The notes under the pieces: generated by a model
Told to the model about the DNA's origin: nothing
Databases searched by the model: none
Seen by the model: the letters and a program-made list of their open reading frames with translations, nothing else
NCBI GenBank assembly: GCA_039923935.1
Contig: JBDTBU010000195.1
Span: 1-64,000 of the forward strand
Source of the DNA: Paraktedonobacter sp039923935
GTDB lineage: Bacteria; Chloroflexota; Ktedonobacteria; Ktedonobacterales; Ktedonobacteraceae
Length of the DNA: 64,000 nt
Direction: 5' to 3'
Part shown: one piece after another, positions 36,597-44,428 of the stretch
How the letters are laid out: each line of letters starts with the position of its first letter
Numbering within the stretch: the first letter of the stretch is position 1
Position numbers and translations under genes: made by a program

Positions 36597-37759
36597 TTGT
36601 CGGCCTGCAAGCGCTTGAGAAGGGCGGGACGGCGTAGGTGAGGTTGAACCCAGGTGCGCAAACGTTCTTGAAACTGCTGGGTTTCTTTAAAGTAATCGGC
36701 AGCGTCACGCAACTCAACCAAGACTTTCACGGCTTCTTCGTAGCCTGTGCCTGTACCGCGTGCCGCTGCGATCTCGGCTTGACGCCAATGCGTATCTTTG
36801 TGCTTGTGGATATCTTGTAGATGACTCTGCCGAGCTAGCCGCTCCTGTACACGCTGCTCGTACTCCTGTTTGACGTGTATGGCCTCGCTTTCGGCGTATA
36901 GCGTGGTATAGCTGACACGCTCGCCTAACGCTGGGGCTGCTTTCGTCTTGCCCTGACCCAACGCACGCAACTCTTGTACCAGCAGACGGCTCAGACCCGG
37001 CTCATTGCGAGCTAAGCGCAGCAAGTAATCGTTGCTGCGTTCTTGTGGCAATAGCTCAACCCAGGCCGCGAAATTATCGCTAGGTAAAGGCTTGCCTGTC
37101 TGGCTGTGGCGACCTGCCGCAGTGAGCAGTGCTTCTGGCACGAGCAATAACTCTGCTAGTTCCTGCTGTGCCTCTGTTAACGTGCTAAAAGCGTAAGGGA
37201 CTGGTGGTACCCCTCTTAGCTCATTATCCTCACCGTCGTCTTCGCCATCCTCTTCTTCTTCATCATCCTCGTCGTCTTCTTCTTCGCTCCCATCCCATAG
37301 CATAGACTGACTGGACAGCCAGCCTATATACAGCGAACGCAGATCCCCTGCCAGCAATTCATCGCGAATGGCAATGAACGAGCCAAGTTCACAATCCAGT
37401 ATCTCGTCAGGCGGTTCCATCTCGCTTATCTGAAAATGGAGAATATCATAATCTGCATGTTTGGTAAACGTGACAACGTCCTCGAAATCGTAGCCCTCGA
37501 TGAGATCGGCTGGTAAGGCTCCATGCGGGAAGCGCAGTGCCAGTTGTGGCGAACCCCAATTGGCCCAATACAGGAAGCCATCGAAGTATTTATGCAGCAC
37601 TTTGAGAGGATCGTGCTTAAAGTCACCCCAATGATATTCAATCAGGGCGTGGGTAGACGATGCATGAATGTGACTGGAAAGGTCGTTGACCGCATCCAGT
37701 TGCGCCCGCGTCAGGGGCCGATCACAGGTCATAAATTCGTAACGTTGATATTCGCTCAT
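36575..37759 (-). CDS. conserved hypothetical with acidic linker
   Basis: This 394-residue protein starts MSEYQRYEFMTCDRPLTRAQ, an opening I recall from a widespread unannotated bacterial family (typically MSEYQYYEF), followed by YHWGDFKHDP and DGFLYWANWGSPQLALRFP. Near residues 157-178 there is a run of more than 20 Asp, Glu and Gly residues, likely disordered. The C-terminal half is helical with coiled-coil character and ends LTWTEE. The function is unknown. Its 3' end lies in the right 127-bp repeat. Confidence 0.78.
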   Translation of the reverse strand: MSEYQRYEFMTCDRPLTRAQLDAVNDLSSHIHASSTHALIEYHWGDFKHDPLKVLHKYFDGFLYWANWGSPQLALRFPHGALPADLIEGYDFEDVVTFTKHADYDILHFQISEMEPPDEILDCELGSFIAIRDELLAGDLRSLYIGWLSSQSMLWDGSEEEDDEDDEEEEDGEDDGEDNELRGVPPVPYAFSTLTEAQQELAELLLVPEALLTAAGRHSQTGKPLPSDNFAAWVELLPQERSNDYLLRLARNEPGLSRLLVQELRALGQGKTKAAPALGERVSYTTLYAESEAIHVKQEYEQRVQERLARQSHLQDIHKHKDTHWRQAEIAAARGTGTGYEEAVKVLVELRDAADYFKETQQFQERLRTWVQPHLRRPALLKRLQADKLTWTEE

Positions 37760-37845
37760 GACTATGCTCCTCTATATGGCATCAATGATAGCATATCATA
37801 GCACATGAGCAAAAGGTGCGTGCATCTACTCTCCTTGACATCCTC

Positions 37846-37867
37846 CCCATGCCTAAAAGGGCAAGGG
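37846..37867. repeat. right-end hairpin of the IS605-type element
   Basis: CCCATGCC and GGCAAGGG pair with one A-A mismatch around TAAAAG. This is the terminal hairpin recognised by Y1 transposases. It would also form the 3' end of the omega RNA, with the guide beginning just outside, below 37836. Confidence 0.7.
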
Positions 37868-37877
37868 ATTCCCACCC

Positions 37878-37991
37878 TCACGAATGGGTTTTCCTGTTTC
37901 GCTGAGGCTTGCCAGTTTGAGCTTTCGCCCTCCCTGGTCTGACAGCCTCTCCACAGGCTTCAAATACCGCCAGCCCGGCGGCATGCACATT
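37878..37991 (-). CDS. tnpB: tnpB exon 2 (C-terminal 37 residues)
   Basis: The sequence reads NVHAAGLAVFEACGEAVRPG and then 17 mostly basic or polar residues to a TGA at 37878. AAGLAV and ACGEAVRP are the standard tail of TnpB proteins in this IS group. No start codon or ribosome site lies in front of it. Its frame matches exon 1 exactly if bases 37992-38646 are removed. It becomes part of TnpB only after splicing. Confidence 0.88.
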   Translation of the reverse strand, partial: NVHAAGLAVFEACGEAVRPGRAKAQTGKPQRNRKTHS

Positions 37992-38646
37992 GTAGAGTAG
38001 ACGGCCAGCGAGGTTCTGTCTCCAGACCTTTTCTGTCCGTCCCTCCCCGAACCAGGGCTTGCTGCTTTCACAGCACCCGGCTCTCCAGTTCCAGCATCTG
38101 AACAAGTGAATACTGACTCGGACTTATGCATCTCGCGGCCTCATCATTCTTTTGTGTTTGATGCCTTTCCCTGTTTCCCTTCCCCGTGTCTCAGGCGTTA
38201 CCCTGAGCATTTGAGTACTCTGAAAACTCCGTCGTCATAGGCTCGCACCCTTAGACGATCCCGCATTTGCGCGTCTCAAACGTTCAGTGCGTTTAGGTGC
38301 CCATACACGTCCCCTTGAACCAGCTCATTGCTGGTCGTTCATCGGAGAGAGCGTCACACACCCGCTAAGAAAAGGCATGTGTTCCGATGTCACCGCCACA
38401 GGTATGTTGCGGTGGGCCAACGCTTAGACCACTGGGGACTTGGGTTCAACCAATGCTGGCTTCACCTGTATCTGCGCACAGGACTTGCGGTGCATCACCA
38501 TACATACCTTCTGGTTTAACCGCTTTCCCAACATGCTGCTTTCCTCTTTGAGTTTCCTCGCCAAGTAGGTTGGGCGTCCTTGAGGTCACTTGCTCTCGAC
38601 CTCATCTCCCTACGGGAGAAATTTGATACGCGCCGAAACGGCGCAC
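37992..38646 (-). ncRNA. ORF-less group II intron inside tnpB
   Basis: On the minus strand the 655-nt segment begins GTGCGCC, the group II 5' consensus, and ends CTACTCTAC (AY end). A domain I segment near 38520-38575 (GCCCAACC ... GTTGGGAAAGCG) and a domain III segment at 38190-38208 (GCTCAGGGTAACGCCTGAG) resemble Ll.LtrB. Domain V is at 38049-38083, starting GAGCCGG with the AGC triad and ending GGTTC. Domain VI is a hairpin at 38000-38041 (GACGGACAG/CTGGCCGTC). Domain IV is about 100 nt with no maturase gene, so splicing in the cell needs a protein from elsewhere. Exon-binding sites were not proven; a loop with CCTTTTCTT in domain I could pair partly with the last bases of exon 1. Confidence 0.88.
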
Positions 38647-39714
38647 CTTTGCGGCGTTGATATCTCGGTCATGGACAACGCCGCATTCGGGACAGGTCCA
38701 CTGGCGGACCTCTAACGATAAGGAGTCGAGAATATGTCCACAATGGGAACACCGTTTGGAAGAGGGATACCAGCGGTCAATCTTGACCACGTTCCTGCCG
38801 TACCATTTGGCTTTATATTCCAGTTGGGAGACAAACTCAGACCAGCCAACATCAGAAATAGCTTTCGCAAGGGAGTGATTCTTGACCATGTTCTTGACTG
38901 CCAACGTCTCCACGCAGATCGTTTGGTTTTCACGGATCAGGCGAGTGGAGAGTTTGTGCAGGAAATCACGGCGGCGATCAGCTATCCTGGCATGGATACG
39001 CGCCACCTTCTTGGCGGCTTTGGCTCTATTCTTCGAGCCTTTCTTTTTCTTCGCGTGCCGACGTTGAGCATTGGCAAGCTTCTTCTCATCCTTGACGAAG
39101 AAGTGGGGATTGCCGACTTTCTCACCAGTGGAGAGGATCACGAAGTCTTTCAAGCCCAGATCAGCCCCAACGGTCTGCTCTACTGGCGTGAGATGGGGAA
39201 TGTCCTGCTCCACCAGGATCGAGACAAAGTAGCGATCAGTAGCATCCTTAGAGACGGTCACAGTGCTAGGCTTGCTTCCTTTGGGCAAGGGACGCGACCA
39301 ACGAATAGCAAGAGGCTCGGCCATTTTTGCGAGAGTAAGCGTGGCATTGTTCCACGTAAATGCAGAGGTGGTGTACTCAGCCGATTGCTGGTTGCGTTTC
39401 TTCTTAAACGTGGGGTACTTGGTTTTTCCATCAAAGAAGTTTCTGAATGCCTTGTCCAAATGCCTCAAGGCTTGTTGGGTAGGAACACAGGACACCTCAT
39501 TGAGCCATCTATGCTCTGCATCCTGTTTCAGGAGTGTCAGTTGGGCAGAGGTGTCGCTATAGTAGAGGCGTTTCTTTTCTTGGTAGTAGGCATCGGTACG
39601 CAAGCGCAACGCCCAATTATAAATGTAACGAGCACAGCCAAACGTCTGAGCAAGAATGTTCTTCTGCTCATCGGTTGGGTAAAACCTGTACTTCAATGCT
39701 CGTTTCTGTTCCAT
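38602..39714 (-). CDS. tnpB: TnpB RNA-guided nuclease (exon 1; unspliced reading frame)
   Basis: The unspliced frame gives 370 residues. The first 356 are true TnpB: an N-terminal OrfB region (KYRFYPTDEQKNILAQTFG), then the RuvC-like residues D185 (GADLGLKD), E269 (CVETLAVKNM) and the Asp of DRDINAA (349-355). A zinc finger has C322, C325, C341 and C344. The last 14 residues (VRRFGAYQISPVGR) are encoded by the intron and replace the normal tail. Splicing out 37992-38646 gives a 393-residue protein of normal form. TnpB cuts DNA guided by an omega RNA from the element's right end. All catalytic residues are in exon 1, so the unspliced protein might still fold. Confidence 0.93.
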   Translation of the reverse strand: MEQKRALKYRFYPTDEQKNILAQTFGCARYIYNWALRLRTDAYYQEKKRLYYSDTSAQLTLLKQDAEHRWLNEVSCVPTQQALRHLDKAFRNFFDGKTKYPTFKKKRNQQSAEYTTSAFTWNNATLTLAKMAEPLAIRWSRPLPKGSKPSTVTVSKDATDRYFVSILVEQDIPHLTPVEQTVGADLGLKDFVILSTGEKVGNPHFFVKDEKKLANAQRRHAKKKKGSKNRAKAAKKVARIHARIADRRRDFLHKLSTRLIRENQTICVETLAVKNMVKNHSLAKAISDVGWSEFVSQLEYKAKWYGRNVVKIDRWYPSSKRCSHCGHILDSLSLEVRQWTCPECGVVHDRDINAAKVRRFGAYQISPVGR

Positions 39715-39715
39715 G

Positions 39716-39744
39716 TTTCACATCATAACAGGTATGGTGTGAAA
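39716..39744. repeat. left-end hairpin of the IS605-type element
   Basis: TTTCACATCATA and TATGGTGTGAAA pair over 12 bp with one mismatch around a 5-nt loop. It sits just before the tnpB start, where the left-end hairpin of these elements is expected. Confidence 0.7.
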
Positions 39745-39891
39745 AGTCAACAAGAAAGGAAAACGTGCTTCCTCCCCATATGTCAAAGCACAGGGGTATC
39801 CGCACGTCACATTCAGATGAGATACAATAAAGAGCAAGACTGATGCGTATATCGTCATTTACAAAAACGCAGAGACAAGGAGGGTTTTCCT

Positions 39892-41241
39892 ATGCTCACA
39901 CGATTGCAAGAACGCCTGGGCGCAAAGATGGTGACTGATCCAGCGGTGCTGGAGGCACATGGGCAGGATAAGAATTATCCACAAGTGTACCCGCCGCTGG
40001 CGGTTGTTTTCGCTGAAACAGTGGCGGATATTCAGGAGGCGCTGGCGTGGGCGCGGGCAGAGAACATACCCGTTATTCCCTATGGTGGCGGCAGTAGTCT
40101 GGAGGGGCAATTAACGCCACAAGGACCGGTGCTCAGTCTCGATCTGTCGCGTATGAAACGTGTTCTGACAACGCGCCCGGCTGATTTTCTGGTCGAGGTT
40201 GAGCCGGGGATCACACGTGAGGGGTTGAACGCAGCCATTGAGCAAACAGGGCTATTCTTTCCAGTTGATCCAGGAGCCAATGCTACGTTAGGTGGCATGG
40301 CCGCAACCAATGCCAGCGGCACAACGACGGTGCGCTATGGTGGGATGCGTCAGAATATTGCCGAGATGGATGTTGTGCTGGCTAGCGGTGAGTTGCTGAC
40401 GCTTGGACGCAGTGTGCGTAAGACCAGCAGCGGCTACGACCTGAAAGATTTATTTATCGGTTCGGCTGGCACACTGGGCATTATCACGCGTCTGGTGCTA
40501 CGTCTCTATCCAATCCCGGCCTTTGTGCATACTCTGCGCGTCTTCTTTCCTGGATTGCGTGAAGCGAGTGAGGCGGCGTATCGCATTATGGCAAGCGCAC
40601 TGCCTGTGGCACGTCTCGAATTGCTGGACGAGTTGAGTCTTGGCTTTATCAATCGCGACCAGGGACAGAACTATTTGGAGAAGCCAGCACTGTTTCTAGA
40701 ATTCCACAGTTCCAGTGCCCAGGCCATTAGCGAGGAATCACGATTGGCCGAGCAATTGATGCGCGAGGCGGGTGCATTGGAGATCAACGCGGCCAGCACT
40801 GCCGAGGAACGGGCAATCCAGTGGGATGCCCGCCATAATTTTTACTGGGCGGTAGTGCGTTGTAACCCTGGTTGCCTCCACTACAGTACTGATACAGCAG
40901 TGCCCCTATCGCGTGTTAGTGACCTGGTGCTGTACGCGCAACACTTACTGCAAGAGATGAACCTGCCCGGTTGCATTATCGGGCATATCGGCGACGGCAA
41001 TTTTCACACCGTGCTCGCGATCCAGCCAGACCAAGCAGAGCAGGCCGAGGACTATTCGCTACGTTTGACCAAACGCGCCTTGGAACTTGGCGGCACTGCC
41101 ACAGGTGAGCACGGTATCGGCCTAGTTAAGAAAAGGTTCTTACACGAAGAGCATGGTGCGGCTGTCGAATGGATGCGCCAGATCAAGGGCTTGTTCGATC
41201 CACAAGGTTTGCTGAATCCCGGCAAGATCTTTGATCTTTGA
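39892..41241 (+). CDS. FAD-linked dehydrogenase, GlcD / D-lactate dehydrogenase family
   Basis: This 449-residue flavoprotein has an FAD_binding_4 domain (about 35-210) with PYGGGSSLEGQ, PGANATLGGMAATNASGTTT and GSAGTLGIITRLVLRLYP. The FAD-oxidase C-terminal domain has GHIGDGNFHT and TGEHGIGLVKKRFL. These proteins oxidise D-lactate or glycolate to the 2-oxo acid. The length and single-subunit form suit D-lactate dehydrogenase, because no GlcE or GlcF genes adjoin. The start has AAGGAGGG upstream. Confidence 0.9.
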   Translation: MLTRLQERLGAKMVTDPAVLEAHGQDKNYPQVYPPLAVVFAETVADIQEALAWARAENIPVIPYGGGSSLEGQLTPQGPVLSLDLSRMKRVLTTRPADFLVEVEPGITREGLNAAIEQTGLFFPVDPGANATLGGMAATNASGTTTVRYGGMRQNIAEMDVVLASGELLTLGRSVRKTSSGYDLKDLFIGSAGTLGIITRLVLRLYPIPAFVHTLRVFFPGLREASEAAYRIMASALPVARLELLDELSLGFINRDQGQNYLEKPALFLEFHSSSAQAISEESRLAEQLMREAGALEINAASTAEERAIQWDARHNFYWAVVRCNPGCLHYSTDTAVPLSRVSDLVLYAQHLLQEMNLPGCIIGHIGDGNFHTVLAIQPDQAEQAEDYSLRLTKRALELGGTATGEHGIGLVKKRFLHEEHGAAVEWMRQIKGLFDPQGLLNPGKIFDL

Positions 41242-41298
41242 CCACTGGTAAAAAATTTCTGCCCCAGAAATTCCTCTTGTCCACGTTTCATTGTAGGG

Positions 41299-41377
41299 CC
41301 GGACGGAAAGTCGCGCGAGCAGTTGGTGTTCTGAACAACACCTGCTCGATGAGGGGGGACTGACCGTCCGGTTTTTT
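41299..41377 (+). terminator. long structured terminator RNA
   Basis: CCGGACGG and CCGTCCGG close a 73-nt structure that is followed by TTTTTT. Inside are AGTC/GACT pairs, an internal loop (GCGC opposite GATGAGGGG) and a hairpin GAGCA...GGTGTT/AACACC...TGCTC. It ends transcription 130 bp after the dehydrogenase gene, but the internal structure is richer than a simple terminator needs. Confidence 0.7.
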
Positions 41378-41526
41378 GTGGGCATGCAGGAGCGAAATCG
41401 GCTGGGTGGTTAAGAGCAAGGGCCAGAGCATAGCACATTCTGGCTGTTTTTGGCAGAAAAGGCCGATATTCTGAGGAAAGTGGCTATACTATAGACGATT
41501 ACGCATCAAAACATGGAGGTTTATTT

Positions 41527-42456
41527 ATGTCACCTGTCATAGTTACAGCACTTTTACTCACTGTAACGCTGCTCATCATAAGCGTTTTTATGCTTAGTGC
41601 GTGGGGTGCACGCCACAAACATATGCGCGTGCTGGCAGAGCAGAGAAAGGACGAGCTATCAACAACGACAGGACGTATGATGGTGGTGATGCAGTTGATG
41701 GATGGGTCTGTTGTTGGAATCGAGAATCAGGCACCCGTGGAGCTAACACATACGCTGCCAGCGGTGGTGCCCTCAGCACATTTGTCGTCGAGTTGGTATA
41801 ATCGACAGCGCTCGCTGGTTTCCCTAGGTTTACTTGCGATGCTGGTCCTTGGTCTGCTCATTCAGACAGGGGTCGCGGGCGATATGGTCCACAAACTCAC
41901 ACAAGGCATCACTCTGAACAGTGCGCAGCTTTCAGCACAAAACATCTCAACCGCGTTTCAGCCGCTACCTGATACGGCCAGTTCGCGGATTGTGCGTGTG
42001 AATTCAGCGGCGAGTAACCAGTACTCCACAAATGCCCAGCTTCAGATCTGGTCCTGGTCTTCCTGTTCAGGCATTTCGCTAGAAGAGGTGATTAACGCCT
42101 ATGGGCACCATTATATCGCCTCGGATATGTTGCAGGTTGAGCTGAACATGGGGATCTGGAATACCTACGACGGCTTGACGGCTGGTGAGCCTGGCATGGC
42201 GCGTGCTGCAGCCCACTTTGGTTTTAAAGCTGATCCCAATCCCCCACGCACATTGCAGGCTTTGATCGATGTCACGAATAGCGGCACTCCAGTGATTATT
42301 GGTATGCCCGGCCATATTCTCGTGATGAAAGGCGGCGATGCAAATAATGTCTTTCTGGTGGACTCCTCACTGGCGAACCGCACGATACTCACGCACGCTC
42401 AGTTTATGAATATCTGGACAAAATTCAGCGTGCTGCTTACGCCAATAGGGATGTAG
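41527..42456 (+). CDS. membrane protein with C39-like cysteine peptidase domain
   Basis: This 309-residue protein has a first membrane helix (about 3-26), a loop, a second helix (about 98-118) and an outside domain from about 150. WSWSSCSGISLEEVINAYG has the likely nucleophile Cys. TPVIIGMPGHILVMKGGD has the His, and VFLVDSSL the Asp region. This is the C39-like (DUF4344/peptidase C39_2) fold. No bacteriocin gene is adjacent, so a role in leader cleavage is not indicated. The start follows CATGGAGG. Confidence 0.75.
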   Translation: MSPVIVTALLLTVTLLIISVFMLSAWGARHKHMRVLAEQRKDELSTTTGRMMVVMQLMDGSVVGIENQAPVELTHTLPAVVPSAHLSSSWYNRQRSLVSLGLLAMLVLGLLIQTGVAGDMVHKLTQGITLNSAQLSAQNISTAFQPLPDTASSRIVRVNSAASNQYSTNAQLQIWSWSSCSGISLEEVINAYGHHYIASDMLQVELNMGIWNTYDGLTAGEPGMARAAAHFGFKADPNPPRTLQALIDVTNSGTPVIIGMPGHILVMKGGDANNVFLVDSSLANRTILTHAQFMNIWTKFSVLLTPIGM

Positions 42457-42472
42457 TCCCTGAGTTACCATA

Positions 42473-42547
42473 GTTACACGAGAAACGTGTTGTCTGCGAG
42501 AAAAGCGTGGAATGTTTTTCTCACAGACAACACGTTTCTCGTGTAAC
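42473..42547. terminator. very long bidirectional hairpin
   Basis: GTTACACGAGAAACGTGTTGTCTG (42473-42496) pairs perfectly with 42524-42547. After one mismatch the stem continues with GAGAAAA/TTTTTCTC, giving over 30 bp around a loop of about 10 nt. It lies between two convergent genes and should end transcription in both directions. Confidence 0.75.
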
Positions 42548-42554
42548 GTATCCT

Positions 42555-43670
42555 CTAATAAACCAGTACACGAGTATACAGACCCACATACTGATAAATC
42601 CAGGCAGCGTTGTCCAGAGAGACATTAATGCAGCCGTGGGAGCCATCGAAGGAGAATGCATCACCACTAGAGTCCTGATGGGGATACTGTGTATCAGGAC
42701 CATAATCGTCGCGCCACCAACTATCATGGATGAAGTAGCCGTCACTATGATAAAGCAGGGCATAGTGGATAGGCGTAGCAGGATACCAGTAAGCCGAGCC
42801 TACAGGAGCACCAGATGTAAAGGTAGTCGGCGACAGTTTGTTTTCAATTTCCCAGGAACCGGGTAGACTGGGCTTTTCTGGCCGACCAGTGGTGACATGG
42901 AAAGCCTTGACCAGTTGCGCACCATTGTACACGCGCATAGTCTGTTCGCTCAGCGAAACGACGACGACCTTCTGGTTTGTGAAACCGTGGCTCTGAATGA
43001 GCATAAGATCGGCCAAATGGGTTTTGTTCCAAGGCGTTGTATCGCTGAGGTTGTTCTTATATGCCTGAAAACTAGCCAACGAAGTGTTGGCCTCTTCAAT
43101 GGCCTGCTGATAGTCCGCCAGGGTTTTCGCACTGCTCAGATCGTCTGAGATGATGCCGCCCATGCCGTTGGGACCGTATTCATAGCCCAGATGATACGTC
43201 GTATTGTTGTACCTATCATAGTACGTGTGCTCTTTGCTCCAGACAGTAGCTTGTGCGCTCAATTGTTGCTGGAGATCTCCCGACTCGGCTTTAAGCGCGG
43301 GAATTTTGATGCTCTCGACATGCTTTGTCAGTGTGCTTAAAGCATCCTGGTAGACAGTATTGCTTCTGGCCGTGTTCAAAGCCTGTTGATCGCTGCGATA
43401 GTTCTGTTGGTAGGAACTGGTCTCGCCCTTGAACTGTTGCATCAGCGCAATCCACTGCTGGAAGGTCTTTAGTTGCGTCTGGCCTTCCTGGAGCAGCGAT
43501 GCAGCTACAACGGGTTGAGAGTTAGCGTTGGCTTTGTTGATGGCCTGGGTGCTGCTAGCGTCGCCGCACGCATTCAGCAAAAGCAGGCAGCCGAGCAAAA
43601 ACAACGTGAAAAGGCCCAACCCGCGTGGGCGGGCGTAAGAGCGAAAGCGTGGTACTTGTTGGTTACGCAT
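42555..43670 (-). CDS. L,D-transpeptidase lipoprotein (YkuD family)
   Basis: This protein of about 371 residues starts at 43670 after AAGGGATG. The signal ends in the lipobox LLLLNAC. A helical, Gln-rich region (about 40-210) with coiled-coil character follows. The C-terminal YkuD domain has VVVVSLSEQTMRVYNG at its start and the catalytic SHGCINVSLDNAAWIY with His and Cys. It forms 3-3 peptidoglycan crosslinks or attaches proteins outside the membrane. An outside-facing peptidoglycan enzyme of this type fits a Gram-positive-like envelope. Confidence 0.92.
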   Translation of the reverse strand: MRNQQVPRFRSYARPRGLGLFTLFLLGCLLLLNACGDASSTQAINKANANSQPVVAASLLQEGQTQLKTFQQWIALMQQFKGETSSYQQNYRSDQQALNTARSNTVYQDALSTLTKHVESIKIPALKAESGDLQQQLSAQATVWSKEHTYYDRYNNTTYHLGYEYGPNGMGGIISDDLSSAKTLADYQQAIEEANTSLASFQAYKNNLSDTTPWNKTHLADLMLIQSHGFTNQKVVVVSLSEQTMRVYNGAQLVKAFHVTTGRPEKPSLPGSWEIENKLSPTTFTSGAPVGSAYWYPATPIHYALLYHSDGYFIHDSWWRDDYGPDTQYPHQDSSGDAFSFDGSHGCINVSLDNAAWIYQYVGLYTRVLVY

Positions 43671-43907
43671 ATGCTCATCCCTTCTATAAATCCATAACAA
43701 TATATATTTTGCTATGCGTGCTATCTACCTCCAGGATACACACTGCTGTGTAATGTCACTATATCATCGTATCAAAATATGTAAGGACTGCGGGCGCTGT
43801 ATACCATTTTCGAGGTTTTGCCAAGGACGGTTGTAAACGTGGAAGTTTGCCCCATCTCCAGGCACCAACCCTTATGTTCGGTCCTGGAGGAGGCGTGAGG
43901 AGATGTA

Positions 43908-44303
43908 CTATGTTGGTAGAAACAGTAAAACCAGTACATAAACGGCGGCCAGGGCCAGAGCCAGGAAAAAGCTCCCAGTCATAATACGTGAGACACGATA
44001 TGTCCCGACGCCGATACCGTAGCGGGGACGAAACGTTCCCATAGCTGTGCGTAGAGCGATGAGCAGCAAAATCAGCAATAGCAGCGCGTCAAAGACTCGT
44101 ACAAGTGTGGCACCGCTAAAGACGGCGAAGGTGATACCAATAGAACCAAAGGCAAGCATCGCCCCCAAAACGGCCACAGCGGCCACTCCAATGAAAAGAG
44201 CGTCGTCATATGCGCGTTTGAGCAAGCCAGGCACGATTTTGACCAACAAGACCAAGCCCGCACTATAGGCCACGATACAGCCAAACGTTAAAAGCCAGAG
44301 CAT
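43908..44303 (-). CDS. four-helix membrane protein, unknown
   Basis: This 131-residue protein has four hydrophobic helices (about 3-24, 36-62, 66-86 and 108-129) and a basic loop (TFRPRYGIGVGTYRVSR). No catalytic motif or family is recognised. It is divergent from the DNA methyltransferase gene. Confidence 0.65.
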   Translation of the reverse strand: MLWLLTFGCIVAYSAGLVLLVKIVPGLLKRAYDDALFIGVAAVAVLGAMLAFGSIGITFAVFSGATLVRVFDALLLLILLLIALRTAMGTFRPRYGIGVGTYRVSRIMTGSFFLALALAAVYVLVLLFLPT

Positions 44304-44428
44304 GATTCTCTATTCCCCTTCTATCAGGTATTGTGTTATTATATCACACCAGCCTCGCAGATGGAGACGCGCTTCGGTTAGTTGAGGTATACTGAGAACA
44401 CACTTTACATAAAGGCAAAGCACGCAAC

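Larger units (their letters stand above)
37836..39745 (-). mobile_element. IS605-type element with tnpB only, carrying a group II intron
   Basis: The element is about 1.9 kb. Its right end (37836-37867) ends, on the minus strand, in GGGGAGGATGTCAA after a hairpin, the standard right end of IS1341/IS605-type elements. Its left end has a hairpin at 39716-39744 next to GTCAA (39746-39750), so TTGAC could be the target motif. There is no tnpA, so movement needs a transposase from elsewhere. Inside are tnpB and the intron. Exact ends are inferred to within a few bases. Confidence 0.82.

Noticed and set aside
37853..38519. Small frames between tnpB and the element's right end (for example 38328-38519 plus strand and 37853-38131 minus strand)
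   Set aside because: The stretch is a group II intron and tnpB exon 2. Apart from exon 2 (37878-37991) the frames have no ribosome site or family likeness.
41299..41371. Hammerhead ribozyme
   Set aside because: GGAAAGTC and CTGA are present, but the CUGANGA core is not in the correct place and the three-stem junction cannot be drawn.
41527..42456. Bacteriocin-processing ABC peptidase
   Set aside because: There is only a C39-like domain with two membrane helices and no ABC ATPase or precursor gene.
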